Translations under genes and position numbers: made by a program
Notes under the pieces: generated by a model
What the model saw: only the letters and a program-made list of their open reading frames with translations
Told to the model about the DNA's origin: nothing
The model's database searches: none
Assembly: GCF_002294995.1 (NCBI RefSeq)
Contig: NZ_NSGF01000018.1
Coordinates: 1 to 64,000 of the forward strand
Direction of reading: 5' to 3'
DNA length: 64,000 nt
DNA from: Mesorhizobium sp. WSM3860
GTDB taxonomy: Bacteria > Pseudomonadota > Alphaproteobacteria > Rhizobiales > Rhizobiaceae
Part shown: positions 56,324 through 64,000 of the stretch, one piece after another
Position numbering within the stretch: the stretch's first letter is position 1
How the letters are laid out: each line of letters begins with the position of its first letter

Positions 56324-57969
56324 CGCGGCGCCGGCTGGGCAGCGCGCCGAAGAACGTCGTCGCTGATCACCATGGCCCCCTTGATGTTGAGCAGCCTCGT
56401 AAAGGCTCCGGAAGATGCGTCCACCTGGTCCATCAGCTTGGAGGCTGGGAACAGGCAGAGTTCGTCGAGGTAGAGCGTGTTCCACTCGCCTTCGACGATG
56501 TAGACGTTGCCGTGTTCGCATTGCGCCGCGAACGGCTCGGCGCGCGTGATCTTGTCGCCGGTCTCACCCTCGGCATGCACCTTGTAGCCGGCGAGCTGCG
56601 CGACGAAATCCTGCACCTGCGCCTTGCCGGCCTGCCCAGGATCTTGCGGCAGGCTGATGTGGACCGTCTTACCGTCGAGCGCGGCCTGCGTCTCGATCGT
56701 CTTGCGGACCGACTTGCCTTCCTCGCGCAGCGTCACGACATGGCCGACATAGTAGCGGCCCTCGGGATCGCGGCCGAGTTTGACGCCGGCGGTGCGAGCG
56801 CCAGTGCCGCCGCGCGTGCCGGCCAAGTCCCAATGGCGGACCCAGATCGTGCCCTTCGGCGCTGCCCTGACGATGCGACCCTCGAACCAGGCGCGCTGGA
56901 ACATGCCGCCGGCGCGCGGCGCTGGCCGCTGCTGATACTGGCCCGCGACGGCATACGAGGTCATGTCGTTGTAGAGCTGTTTCAGCTCATCAGGCGGGAA
57001 GCGGATCGGATCGAGGATCTCGCCGTCGACGGTGCGAGGATCCTGCCGCCAGACGAGCTGGAGCTTGATCGCCTCGATCTCGGCGCGACGCTCGTCCGGC
57101 AGATTGTCGTTCTCGCCGTACCAGTGCTGCTTGCTCGCGTCATAGCGCGCCAGGATTGGCTCGCCGACGGAGCTGGAAACCTTGACCGGGGTGTAGCAGC
57201 AGCGGTCGGGCTCGAACTGCATCGGCAGGCACAGATGGACGTAATCCATCTTGCCGTCGAGGATGACGCCTGTGACGTCAGCCTCATGCAGGCGCTGCAT
57301 GATGACGATGATCACGCTGCGCTTCTGGTCGTTCAGGCGGTTTTGCGCGCCCTCGCGAAACTTGCGGGTTGTGGCGGTGCGCTCGGTCGCCGATTCCGCC
57401 GTCTCGGTCGAGTGCGGATCGTCGATGATCAGGCGATCGCCACGCTGCGAGGTGAGCGAGCCGAACGCCACGCCCTCACGGGTGCCGGTGCTGTTGTTGG
57501 CAAACGAGGTCTCGGCCCTGCGGCTGAGATAAACCTCGGGCCAGCGGTCCTGGTACCAGCGCGACAGGATCAGATCGCGGCATTTGCGGGTGTCGCGATT
57601 GACCGGCCCGTCGTTATACGCCGTCGACAGATACCGCATGCCGGGCCGGCCGGCCGGTCCCCACTCCCAGGCTTGCAACAGCACCGAGACGAGCAGCGAT
57701 TTCGATGTGCCGGGCGGCACGTTGATGACGAGGCGGTTGCGGAGGCCCAGCTCGAGAAACTTGCCCTCGACCAGCGCTTGCAGATGGTCGCAAACCACCT
57801 GCATGTGCCAGTTCCAGACCAGCGGGGTCTCTGGCTCGAGTTCCAGCCAGGCCATCTTGACGAACTCGGCGAACGATCCCTTGGCCTTGCGCCGGTCTCG
57901 CTCGATCAGCAGGTCTTCGAGGTCGGGGGCAATGAGCGGCGCGCGAGCGGCGGCAGACTTCTGCGCCAT
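56320..57969 (-). CDS. terminase large subunit (549 aa)
   Basis: Walker A-like VPPGTSKS at residues 84-91, Walker B RLIIDDP near 179-185, a coupling segment VIIVIMQRLHEADVTG, and the nuclease domain from about residue 370 (VRHWDLAGTRGG with the first acidic residue, LPQDPGQAGKAQ with the second). Pumps DNA through the portal and cuts concatemers. Flanked by small subunit and portal as usual. Confidence 0.9.
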   Translation of the reverse strand: MAQKSAAARAPLIAPDLEDLLIERDRRKAKGSFAEFVKMAWLELEPETPLVWNWHMQVVCDHLQALVEGKFLELGLRNRLVINVPPGTSKSLLVSVLLQAWEWGPAGRPGMRYLSTAYNDGPVNRDTRKCRDLILSRWYQDRWPEVYLSRRAETSFANNSTGTREGVAFGSLTSQRGDRLIIDDPHSTETAESATERTATTRKFREGAQNRLNDQKRSVIIVIMQRLHEADVTGVILDGKMDYVHLCLPMQFEPDRCCYTPVKVSSSVGEPILARYDASKQHWYGENDNLPDERRAEIEAIKLQLVWRQDPRTVDGEILDPIRFPPDELKQLYNDMTSYAVAGQYQQRPAPRAGGMFQRAWFEGRIVRAAPKGTIWVRHWDLAGTRGGTGARTAGVKLGRDPEGRYYVGHVVTLREEGKSVRKTIETQAALDGKTVHISLPQDPGQAGKAQVQDFVAQLAGYKVHAEGETGDKITRAEPFAAQCEHGNVYIVEGEWNTLYLDELCLFPASKLMDQVDASSGAFTRLLNIKGAMVISDDVLRRAAQPAPR

Positions 57970-57974
57970 TCAAT

Positions 57975-58610
57975 TCACCCTTGCGCTTCGCCGGCCTTCC
58001 GTCGTTGCGCTGCCGCAATCAGGACGTCCAACTCCTCGTCGGTGTAGTCTTTCGGGTTCGCCCATGCTTGCGTCTCGACCGGGCCGCCATTCTTGCCGGT
58101 CTGCTCGACGCGGCGCACATAGCCCCGGTCCTTGCCTTTGAGCTCCAGGTACCAGCGCACGGTCTGCAGATCGCCAGAGCGAAGCGCGATCACCACCTGC
58201 CCCTCGGCAACGTCGAGCAGCTCGTCGGCGATCTCGGAATCGGCCTCCTGGATTTCAGGATGCTCGTTCAGGAAGGCGTAGAGCGTGGTGCGGCCGACGT
58301 TCAGCTTCTCCGCCGCGACCGTCTTAATGCCGCCGCACTGGCGCAGCATCGCGATCACGCGCGGCACATCGCGCTCGGTCAGCTTCGGCGATGCCCCGCC
58401 CCGGTTGCCTTCCGCCGGCTTCGGCTGTGGCGTCGGCTCAGGCTTGGGAGCAGGCTTCGGCGCCACAGGGGGCGATGCCTTGCCGGCCGGCTTCTTCTTG
58501 CCGCGCGCCGGCTTTTTTTTCGGCTCGGCTTTCGGCTTCGCTGTGGCCGCTTCAGCCTTGGCCTTGGCCTTCGGCTTCGATGTCGTCACGCTGGTCGTGG
58601 TCTTGATCAC
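57975..58610 (-). CDS. terminase small subunit (211 aa)
   Basis: GTG start overlapping the stop of the small gene upstream (GTGA). The N-terminal ~75 residues are Lys/Pro/Ala-rich (KPKAKAKAEAATAKPKAEPK). A DNA-binding core follows (TERDVPRVIAMLRQCGGIKT, VAAEKLNVGRTTLYAFLNEH), then DVAEGQVVIALRSGDLQTVR and YLELKGKDRGY, usual for small terminases. The long basic tail is unusual and may help DNA capture. An ATG at 58679 is possible but ignores the overlap. Confidence 0.8.
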   Translation of the reverse strand: MIKTTTSVTTSKPKAKAKAEAATAKPKAEPKKKPARGKKKPAGKASPPVAPKPAPKPEPTPQPKPAEGNRGGASPKLTERDVPRVIAMLRQCGGIKTVAAEKLNVGRTTLYAFLNEHPEIQEADSEIADELLDVAEGQVVIALRSGDLQTVRWYLELKGKDRGYVRRVEQTGKNGGPVETQAWANPKDYTDEELDVLIAAAQRRKAGEAQG

Positions 58611-58789
58611 CGGACGACTCGCGCGTGCGAGTGTTCGGAATGTTCGGGATGGCTCTTTTTTTTGCCACCCATCCCGCAACCCATGGACATCATGCCGCGA
58701 GCCGAACCGAATGCGATTGTGCTGGTCAAATCGGGCCGCAAAGCGTTGCTGGGCATAAGGTCTGCGCGCCGAAATGCAAACTGACCCAT
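58607..58789 (-). CDS. very small phage protein before the terminase (60 aa)
   Basis: MGQFAFRRADLMPSNALRPD, then FGSARGMMSMGCGMGGKKK and a His-rich end. The GTGA overlap with the small terminase start supports translation. MGCGMGGKK-type peptides occur in some phages. Function unknown; it might begin at the inner MMSMGCGMG. Confidence 0.4.
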   Translation of the reverse strand: MGQFAFRRADLMPSNALRPDLTSTIAFGSARGMMSMGCGMGGKKKSHPEHSEHSHARVVR

Positions 58790-58854
58790 GATGCTTGACG
58801 CTGCGGCCACGCTAGCCACCGGCACTGCGTTACACACACACGAATGCATCTGGA

Positions 58855-59004
58855 TCACGGAAGGAGGACGCGTGCGAGGCACACGGCGAAGGTGAACGAC
58901 AGGATGGCGAGCACCACGATGAACGGCGTGCCGAATGGCGGGCCGGCGATGGGCGCTTCGGGCTTGGAGAAAGAGCCGCGCAAGCTGGGCAGTTCATGCC
59001 GCAT
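58855..59004 (-). CDS. small phage membrane protein (49 aa)
   Basis: MRHELPSLRGSFSKPEAPIA, then GTPFIVVLAILSFTFAVCLA, one membrane helix near the C-terminus. Its start overlaps the end of the ParB-like gene by 11 bases, consistent with translational coupling. Confidence 0.5.
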   Translation of the reverse strand: MRHELPSLRGSFSKPEAPIAGPPFGTPFIVVLAILSFTFAVCLARVLLP

Positions 59005-59734
59005 CGGATTTGTCCTCCGGTTCCGCTTCGAGTTGATCCAGCCGCTCGCTGGCAAGGCGCGCCATGACTGAGAGGGCGATGCCTGAATTGACGATGTTGA
59101 GCTGGCTCTTGGTGCGCACGATGGCGTCGAAGAACTCGTCGAACTTCGACTGCGGCGCGGCATGGATGCGGAAGCGCTTGGCCCTTTTGGCGAGTGCCTC
59201 CAGCTCTACCTCGAAACGCACGCGGTCTTCCGGCAGGAAGGAGAAAAGCAGCTCGTCGTATTTGATGTTCGCCCCGCCGAGTGCTGTCGCACCTGGTCCC
59301 TTGTCGCCAGAGAACACGCTGTCATCGAGACCGGAGAACTTCTTCGCATCGATGTCGAGCGAGGCGTAGAGCTGGGCGAGCAGCGAGGCGTCATCCTCGC
59401 CGTTGATCGAGTTGTGGCTCAGCTGGATCGCGACCTTGCGCTTTTCGGTCAGCGGGGTGGTGATGACGAGCGCGTCGACCAGCGGCAGGCCGGCCTCGAT
59501 CGCGGCGGCCGTGCGATGATGTCCCGACAGGATCTCGAGAGAGCCGTCTTTGTTCTGGCAGACCAGGACCGTGGTGGTGAGGCGGCCATCGATTTTGACG
59601 TTCTCGACAAGGCGCTTGAACATGGCCGGTGCCATGTAGTGCGCGTTCTTCTCGCGGCGGCGAAGCGTGTTCGGATCAACCTGGCGCGCCTCGATATCGA
59701 GGGCCTTCCAGTCAACGCTTGAAGTGCTTGCCAT
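58994..59734 (-). CDS. ParB/Spo0J-like nuclease-domain protein (246 aa)
   Basis: Residues ~15-120 form a ParB N-terminal domain: VDPNTLRRREKNAHYMAPAM, then ILSGHHRTAAAIEAGLPLVD with the GHHR(T) motif of CTP-binding ParB-like folds, and VAIQLSHNSINGEDDASLLA. No partition-type HTH is obvious. It overlaps the methyltransferase-like gene upstream by 23 bases. Such pairs precede terminase in some phages; a role in DNA modification or packaging is inferred. Confidence 0.75.
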   Translation of the reverse strand: MASTSSVDWKALDIEARQVDPNTLRRREKNAHYMAPAMFKRLVENVKIDGRLTTTVLVCQNKDGSLEILSGHHRTAAAIEAGLPLVDALVITTPLTEKRKVAIQLSHNSINGEDDASLLAQLYASLDIDAKKFSGLDDSVFSGDKGPGATALGGANIKYDELLFSFLPEDRVRFEVELEALAKRAKRFRIHAAPQSKFDEFFDAIVRTKSQLNIVNSGIALSVMARLASERLDQLEAEPEDKSDAA

Positions 59735-61022
59735 GCCACCACTCGAACGCTTGTTGCGGCGTCTCGTCGATGCGGGCGCCGACGTAATGCAGGCGGAACT
59801 TGCCTTCCGGGTCGATCTCCTCGCGCTTGGTCTGCTCGAAGATGCCGCGATATTTCATCGAGACCGGATGATCCGAGAACGCCGAGGTTTGCACCTTGTC
59901 GAAACGGTCGATGAAGCGCTTGCCCATGTCGCGCAGCAGCTCGCCGTTGCAGGCGAGCCTGGTGACGAGCTTCGACAGTCTGCCCTCGCGCGAGATGGCG
60001 AAGTCGGACAGCAGGTAGATCGACCGCTTCGCGAACTTGTCGAGGTTGTAGATCAGGCCGCCGACAAGCATGTCGTCGACGCGCACCAGATAGTTCACCA
60101 TGCCGGGCGTGTGGGTGATGCCCTTCTTGAGGTAGACGTCCTTGAGGAACGTCATCTGGGCGGCGTCGGCCCGACCAATCGTCACCACCGAATCCGGCTT
60201 GATCTTGTCGAGGTCGACCGGCTTGTAGCGGAACGGCGCCGACCGCGGCACGAGCTGCAGGTAGGACGACTTGCCGGTCGACACGTAGCAGTAGTGCGGG
60301 TGGCCTCGGCCGGAGACGAATTCCAGCTCCGGTTTCAGATCGTCGTAAATCTGGTCCGAGAGGATGCAATAGGGGACGCCCGCCTGCCGCACGCGCTCGA
60401 TGAGACCGCGCAGCGCCTTGGGGTCGAACAGCTCATATCGGGGAGCTTCCCATTTGATGTTCTCGGCCAGGAACTCGAACATCTTTTCGTAGCCGCCCTT
60501 GTAGAACGGCGGGTAGGAGAAGATCGCGGCCTTGCGGTCGATGGCCTCCTCGAGATGCAGGATCCAGTCGCGCGGCGAGTAGCTCTTGATCGGGATCATG
60601 CCCGGAAGCTTGCGGACCTTCTCCAGGGTGCGCTCGACATAGCTGCCGAAGTTCGCAACCAGGTGCTCGCGATGGCTGGTCTTGTAGGCGTTCGCCTTGC
60701 CGCCAGCGAAGCGGCCGAGATTGAAGCCGACGGCCAGCGCGGCGAGGCGCTGATCGGGCTCCCGAAAGTCGAACTCGTTCACGAAGTCGAGCGCGCCGTG
60801 AAACTCATAGTCTATCGGCTTGCCCAGCACGTGACCGGCGATGGCTGACGAGTAGAGGCTGACGTCGTTGGAATGCGTCTCAACGCCGGGGAAAGTGGCG
60901 AGCGTGATCTGCTCGAACCGGAACGTTCCAGAGCAGCAATTATAGACCCGGCCCCACTTGTCGACCTCAGACACGCGAAGGATTTGCGCGATGCATTCCT
61001 TCGGCACAACGCCTTGAAACAT
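59712..61022 (-). CDS. putative phage adenine methyltransferase / antirestriction protein (436 aa)
   Basis: MFQGVVPKECIAQILRVSEV, then WGRVYNCCSGTFRFEQITLA (possible nucleotide region). The segment SPRDWILHLEEAIDRKAAIF, then SYPPFYKGGYEKMFEFL holds an (N/D/S)PPF-like motif like the catalytic loop of N6-adenine methyltransferases. The C-terminal half (residues 290-430) resembles N-acyltransferase-like folds (VRVDDMLVGGLIYNLDK, LLSDFAISREGRLSKL). It may modify phage DNA against restriction. Assignment rests on motif pattern only. Confidence 0.6.
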   Translation of the reverse strand: MFQGVVPKECIAQILRVSEVDKWGRVYNCCSGTFRFEQITLATFPGVETHSNDVSLYSSAIAGHVLGKPIDYEFHGALDFVNEFDFREPDQRLAALAVGFNLGRFAGGKANAYKTSHREHLVANFGSYVERTLEKVRKLPGMIPIKSYSPRDWILHLEEAIDRKAAIFSYPPFYKGGYEKMFEFLAENIKWEAPRYELFDPKALRGLIERVRQAGVPYCILSDQIYDDLKPELEFVSGRGHPHYCYVSTGKSSYLQLVPRSAPFRYKPVDLDKIKPDSVVTIGRADAAQMTFLKDVYLKKGITHTPGMVNYLVRVDDMLVGGLIYNLDKFAKRSIYLLSDFAISREGRLSKLVTRLACNGELLRDMGKRFIDRFDKVQTSAFSDHPVSMKYRGIFEQTKREEIDPEGKFRLHYVGARIDETPQQAFEWWHGKHFKR

Positions 61023-61060
61023 AACGCCGAGGGCCTCGCTTTTTCACTTGCATCGGAGGT

Positions 61061-61096
61061 GTAACCGAATAAGTTACTTGTAACCAGAACGGTTAC
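61061..61096. promoter_or_regulatory. two GTAAC-N7-GTTAC operator-like sites in divergent promoter
   Basis: GTAAC-CGAATAA-GTTAC (61061-61077) and GTAAC-CAGAACG-GTTAC (61080-61096), centres 19 bp apart, lie between the start of the leftward phage operon (61022) and the rightward gene (61122). Twin palindromes with the same spacing suggest a dimeric repressor. Confidence 0.65.
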
Positions 61097-61121
61097 TTTC
61101 CCTACCACGGATCACCGACCA

Positions 61122-61373
61122 ATGACCCTCAACGACCTCGCGGCCAGCCTTCATCAGAAGTCCGGCTTCGGCGGCGCTCGCCTGGAAGCGATCACCTTCG
61201 CCGCTGCCATCGGCTTGGCCCGCTACGCCGGTGCCGAGCACCAGACCTATTTCAAGCGGCGCTTCGCCGAAACCATCGAGAAACTAAGCTCTGACGACGT
61301 GCTCGACGTCGTAGGCTTTGTGGCGAAAGAGGCTCGCATTCAGCCATCGCCGGACCGCTTCAACACCAACTGA
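61122..61373 (+). CDS. small protein divergent from the phage operon (83 aa)
   Basis: MTLNDLAASLHQKSGFGGAR, then LEAITFAAAIGLARYAGAEH and ETIEKLSSDDVLDVVGFVAK. Helical, cytoplasmic, no family recognised. Its promoter region holds the twin GTAAC sites. It could be the first gene of a rightward early module now lost. Confidence 0.5.
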   Translation: MTLNDLAASLHQKSGFGGARLEAITFAAAIGLARYAGAEHQTYFKRRFAETIEKLSSDDVLDVVGFVAKEARIQPSPDRFNTN

Positions 61374-61532
61374 TTTTTCAGGGACCGGCCGAATCGCAAA
61401 GCAATATCAGGCTGCGCGATTTCTGCCTGCTCCCCTGGCTTTTTGTCAAGTGTGTTTTGCAACCATTTTGGCAACAATCCCCTACCACGGAGACTCGGCG
61501 GGCATCTTAGAACCGGTAGGCATTTGTTCTGG

Positions 61533-62114
61533 CTACCTGAGCTTGTGGGACTTGAGCAGATCGACGAGGCCGTCAGCCTCAGACTGGACTGTCGATAGAG
61601 CCACCTCCACTGAACGCATTACCCGCACGGCTAAGCTCGCTACCATTTCGGGCGCTTCCGCAGAATCATGTACTCCGAGCGACATCAGGCGGCCATAGAA
61701 GTTGGCAACCTTGAAGGCCATTTCCGGTTCAAGCAACCCGATGCTCGCAACGTAAGCGTTGAAAATCGGTGTCTCGAATCGGAAGGAGATGCGTGGGCGC
61801 GTTTTCTTGTCTCCGCTTTCCTTGGCGATAGCCTCGGCGATCTGGATTTGTGCGGTCAATAAGCGCGATGCGTCCGCAAGCGCCAACCCAAGCGCCTGCA
61901 CTTCGCCAAGAATTGCGTTGACGACAGACGCGAGCTTTTGTCGGCGGTTCGCCTCGGCATCCGCTTTGGCAAGGGCCTCTTCGTGCGACCGTTGCCTAGC
62001 GGATTCCCTTGCCAGCGCCCTTTGCGAATAGATTACTCCTCCGAAGCCGATCAATGCCGCGAAGAGAGCAACTAGTGTGCCCAAAATACCTTGGTAGTTT
62101 ATGATCCAATCCAC
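61533..62114 (-). CDS. membrane-anchored coiled-coil protein (193 aa)
   Basis: MDWIINYQGILGTLVALFAA then LIGFGGVIYSQRALA form one N-terminal membrane helix, followed by a charged coiled coil (residues 35-75, RESARQRSHEEALAKADAEA) and a helical C-terminal part with SVEVALSTVQSEADGLVDLL. Similar one-helix proteins are common in rhizobia; no function known. The right-hand prophage boundary probably lies between this and 61373. Confidence 0.65.
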   Translation of the reverse strand: MDWIINYQGILGTLVALFAALIGFGGVIYSQRALARESARQRSHEEALAKADAEANRRQKLASVVNAILGEVQALGLALADASRLLTAQIQIAEAIAKESGDKKTRPRISFRFETPIFNAYVASIGLLEPEMAFKVANFYGRLMSLGVHDSAEAPEMVASLAVRVMRSVEVALSTVQSEADGLVDLLKSHKLR

Positions 62115-62217
62115 GCGCCCGCCTTTTTAGCGATAGCTTAAGGACCTGAATGCCGCAGTCAATGATGCGAGGCAATTCACGCCCTCGGCAGGGTCGTTCC
62201 CACTTCGCGGGAAGAGG

Positions 62218-62583
62218 TCAATCGGTGCTATTTAGGGAGCACATTCGTATCAGCCACGAACCGTTGCCTTGTTGCTCGAAGACAGATACCGACGTGCCGT
62301 TTCCCGTCTCAAGACCTTCCGAATAACTTGCGAGACTCCAAGCCAATTGGCCCGACACACCTGCTTGTATGACCCTCATCTCCTTGTCGCCTGCTTCCCC
62401 ATGGCCCTCTGTCCAAGTTGCATGGAGCGCGGCAATCTCATCACGGCCGCGAGCTGGTGGTGCATAGGGCGAATGCAACTCGGCGTCGTGAGTGAACATT
62501 GCTCCCAATGCTAAAGCGTCGGCGGCACGATAGGCTGCGACATAGGCTTCCCAGAAACGCTGCAGTTCTTCGTGAATCGCCAT
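62218..62583 (-). CDS. NTF2-like (SnoaL/DUF4440-type) protein (121 aa)
   Basis: MAIHEELQRFWEAYVAAYRA, then ADALALGAMFTHDAELHSPY, GRDEIAALHATWTEGHG and SVSVFEQQGNGSWLIRMC. The helix-then-cone fold pattern (A-----D---L---F--DA----P----GR--I) is typical of NTF2-like small enzymes or ligand binders. The start ATG has GTGGGG six bases ahead; an ATG six bases upstream is possible. Substrate unknown. Confidence 0.7.
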   Translation of the reverse strand: MAIHEELQRFWEAYVAAYRAADALALGAMFTHDAELHSPYAPPARGRDEIAALHATWTEGHGEAGDKEMRVIQAGVSGQLAWSLASYSEGLETGNGTSVSVFEQQGNGSWLIRMCSLNSTD

Positions 62584-62645
62584 TGGCATCCCCACTGCGA
62601 TAAGATTAGGCACTAAGACCGTCCAGTTGCGCAAGACTCCTCGCC

Positions 62646-64000
62646 TTAGTCGAGCCCGGCGAGGGAAAGCCCGTAAGAAAGTTTATCGCGGGTGCCTTGG
62701 CTGACAAACTCGTTCACAACTTGAATGCGAAGAGTTTCGTGATCAGGTACAACCTGTAGCGCCTTATTCAGTTCGGCTGTAGCTTCATTCATCCTGCCAA
62801 GCCTAGCGAAACAGATCGCAAGGTAGGCGGCGATGTACCAGAATTGCTTCGTTTGACGGGCGAAAGCTTGAATGGCTTCGGCGTACCTTTCCAGCACTAA
62901 GAACGCCATTCCGCGGATCTCCCAATGCCATGGCGGCGGAATAGGGTCTCGCAAAAGGGCCTCGTCCATGTTCCGCAGAGCCTCTTCGGCGTCGCCCGTG
63001 CGGACGAGCCACTCTGAATAATAGGCCAGCGCTTTCGTTTCACCCGGATTAAGGCTTAGAGCGCGCTGGAGATGAGAGCCCGCTTCGTCATACTTCTGCT
63101 GACATGTCAGAGCCATGCCCAAAAGTGCTTCAGCAGAAGCGTCCCCCCTATCGAGCAGCACGGCGGCATTCGCATACGCGACCATCTTTTCGAGGGTTTC
63201 GTCATCGGGTTCTTGCAACCAATCGATGTAGGCACAATAGCTCATTGCGGAATGAGCTTGCGATGAACTTGGATCAAGGGCGAGCGCCCTCTCTGCAAAG
63301 GGCCTGGCGCGGGCTGAATCATGCAACTCATCGTACTTTCGCGCCAACAGGATACATTCATACGCGGCCAACGTCGGAACACTCCGAGGGGCCGCGTGAC
63401 TTGCTATTGCCTGCCCGAGGCGCGCTTCAAGCGTCACCGCAACCGTCCTGACAATGTCGTCCTGCACGGCGAATATGTCTACGACATCGCGATCATAGCG
63501 CTCGGCCCAAACTTCATGCCCAGTAGGAGCATAGGTCAGTTGAACAGCCACCCGGACCCTGCTCCCCGCTCGCCGCACACTGCCCGTCGCGACGTAGTCG
63601 ACGTTCAGCTCTTTTGCGACGGCCCTGATATCGACGTTTTCACCCTTGAACGCGAATGACGAATTTCTCGCGATGACCAACAAGCCTCTAAATCGCGAAA
63701 GTTCGGTCAGGATGTCCTCGGATATTCCCTCGGCGAAATACGCGTGATCCGATCCGCCTCCGACGTCGGAGAATGGAAGTACCGCGATAGATGCGAAAAT
63801 TGGGACCGGCGCGTCTGGCGGAGCATCGAGCTCCAGTCCTGCGCCCATCCTGTCGACGATCTTCGCCCCAGCGCCGGTAGAGGTTCGATCTTGTCTCAGT
63901 GAGTTTTGTTGGGATGGCCCTTCATATTGCGAGAACGCGTCTAACAGAAGCGGGTCTATGCCCACTAGGGGAAGCGTAAGCGTTGGCTTTTCGTCGGGCA
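62646..64000 (-). CDS. TolB-like/TPR signalling protein, 5' end cut by window
   Basis: Open to the window edge; about 450 codons seen. SIAVLPFSDVGGGSDHAYFA, EGISEDILTELSRFRGLLVI, ARNSSFAFKG and DIFAVQDDIVRTVAVTLEAR match the same region of the regulator at 18140, followed by TPR helices to the C-terminus. The missing N-terminus would hold either a CadC-like winged helix or an adenylate cyclase domain, both known for this architecture. Confidence 0.8.
   Translation of the reverse strand, partial: PDEKPTLTLPLVGIDPLLLDAFSQYEGPSQQNSLRQDRTSTGAGAKIVDRMGAGLELDAPPDAPVPIFASIAVLPFSDVGGGSDHAYFAEGISEDILTELSRFRGLLVIARNSSFAFKGENVDIRAVAKELNVDYVATGSVRRAGSRVRVAVQLTYAPTGHEVWAERYDRDVVDIFAVQDDIVRTVAVTLEARLGQAIASHAAPRSVPTLAAYECILLARKYDELHDSARARPFAERALALDPSSSQAHSAMSYCAYIDWLQEPDDETLEKMVAYANAAVLLDRGDASAEALLGMALTCQQKYDEAGSHLQRALSLNPGETKALAYYSEWLVRTGDAEEALRNMDEALLRDPIPPPWHWEIRGMAFLVLERYAEAIQAFARQTKQFWYIAAYLAICFARLGRMNEATAELNKALQVVPDHETLRIQVVNEFVSQGTRDKLSYGLSLAGLD

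Noticed and set aside
56512..58047. A 511-codon plus-strand frame opposite the large terminase
   Set aside because: Shadow of the terminase codon pattern; no motif and no start signal.

Overview
The window looks like a chromosomal accessory region of a Mesorhizobium-like alphaproteobacterium (order Hyphomicrobiales). The basis is gene content: a MucR/Ros regulator, two DUF768-type proteins, a DUF6894-like protein, PilZ and CheB-type proteins, many tiny orphan genes of rhizobial type, and an IS5-family element. This rests on family recognition, not on a database search.

Region 1 (1-23.7 kb) is a low-density island of short genes separated by structured intergenic repeats. It begins with the end of a CheB-type methylesterase and a decayed SRAP/YedK gene. 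Next come recurring small-protein families: DUF3606-like proteins at 3335, 3829, 4318, 11883, 13601 and 17722; DUF768 at 3611 and 21474; a Zn-ribbon family at 7648, 13189, 19753 and a remnant at 10500; and a MLQRV-type family at 11662 and 17270. Between them lie recognisable genes: PilZ, mucR, a cupin, cytochrome c, an IS5-family transposase (14946-15794), a wHTH/TPR regulator, a DNA ligase and a TMEM175-type channel. At least four repeat families recur here. The most striking is a roughly 290-bp hairpin-bounded element (3091, 4027, 12083, 21177 and partial copies). Several genes are broken (SRAP, ligase tail, RHH protein, TadG-like fragment).

Region 2 (23.8-61.4 kb) is a contractile-tailed (myovirus-type) prophage, transcribed almost wholly on the minus strand from right to left. 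The order is: methyltransferase-like protein, ParB-like protein, small and large terminase, portal, head morphogenesis, Nudix-prohead protease, decoration protein, capsid, connectors and neck, sheath, tube, frameshifting tail chaperone, tape measure, baseplate (Pam3-like plug, hub, spike, gp25-like wedge, J, DUF2612), two glycine-rich tail fibres, then endolysin and overlapping spanins. No integrase, excisionase, repressor or replication gene is visible, so the prophage may be incomplete or domesticated. Insertions interrupt the head and tail operon: a HigBA toxin-antitoxin pair with twin palindromic operators, a GlsB/YeaQ membrane protein, a SulP anion transporter with an HTH gene, a 68-nt tRNA-like gene with a minimal D-arm, a secreted peptide and host-type small genes. 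One insertion carries the same intergenic repeat (34055-34135) as the island on the left.

Region 3 (61.4-64 kb) returns to host-type genes: a membrane-anchored coiled-coil protein, an NTF2-like protein and a TolB/TPR protein cut by the window edge. The last is a relative of the regulator at 18.1-19.6 kb.
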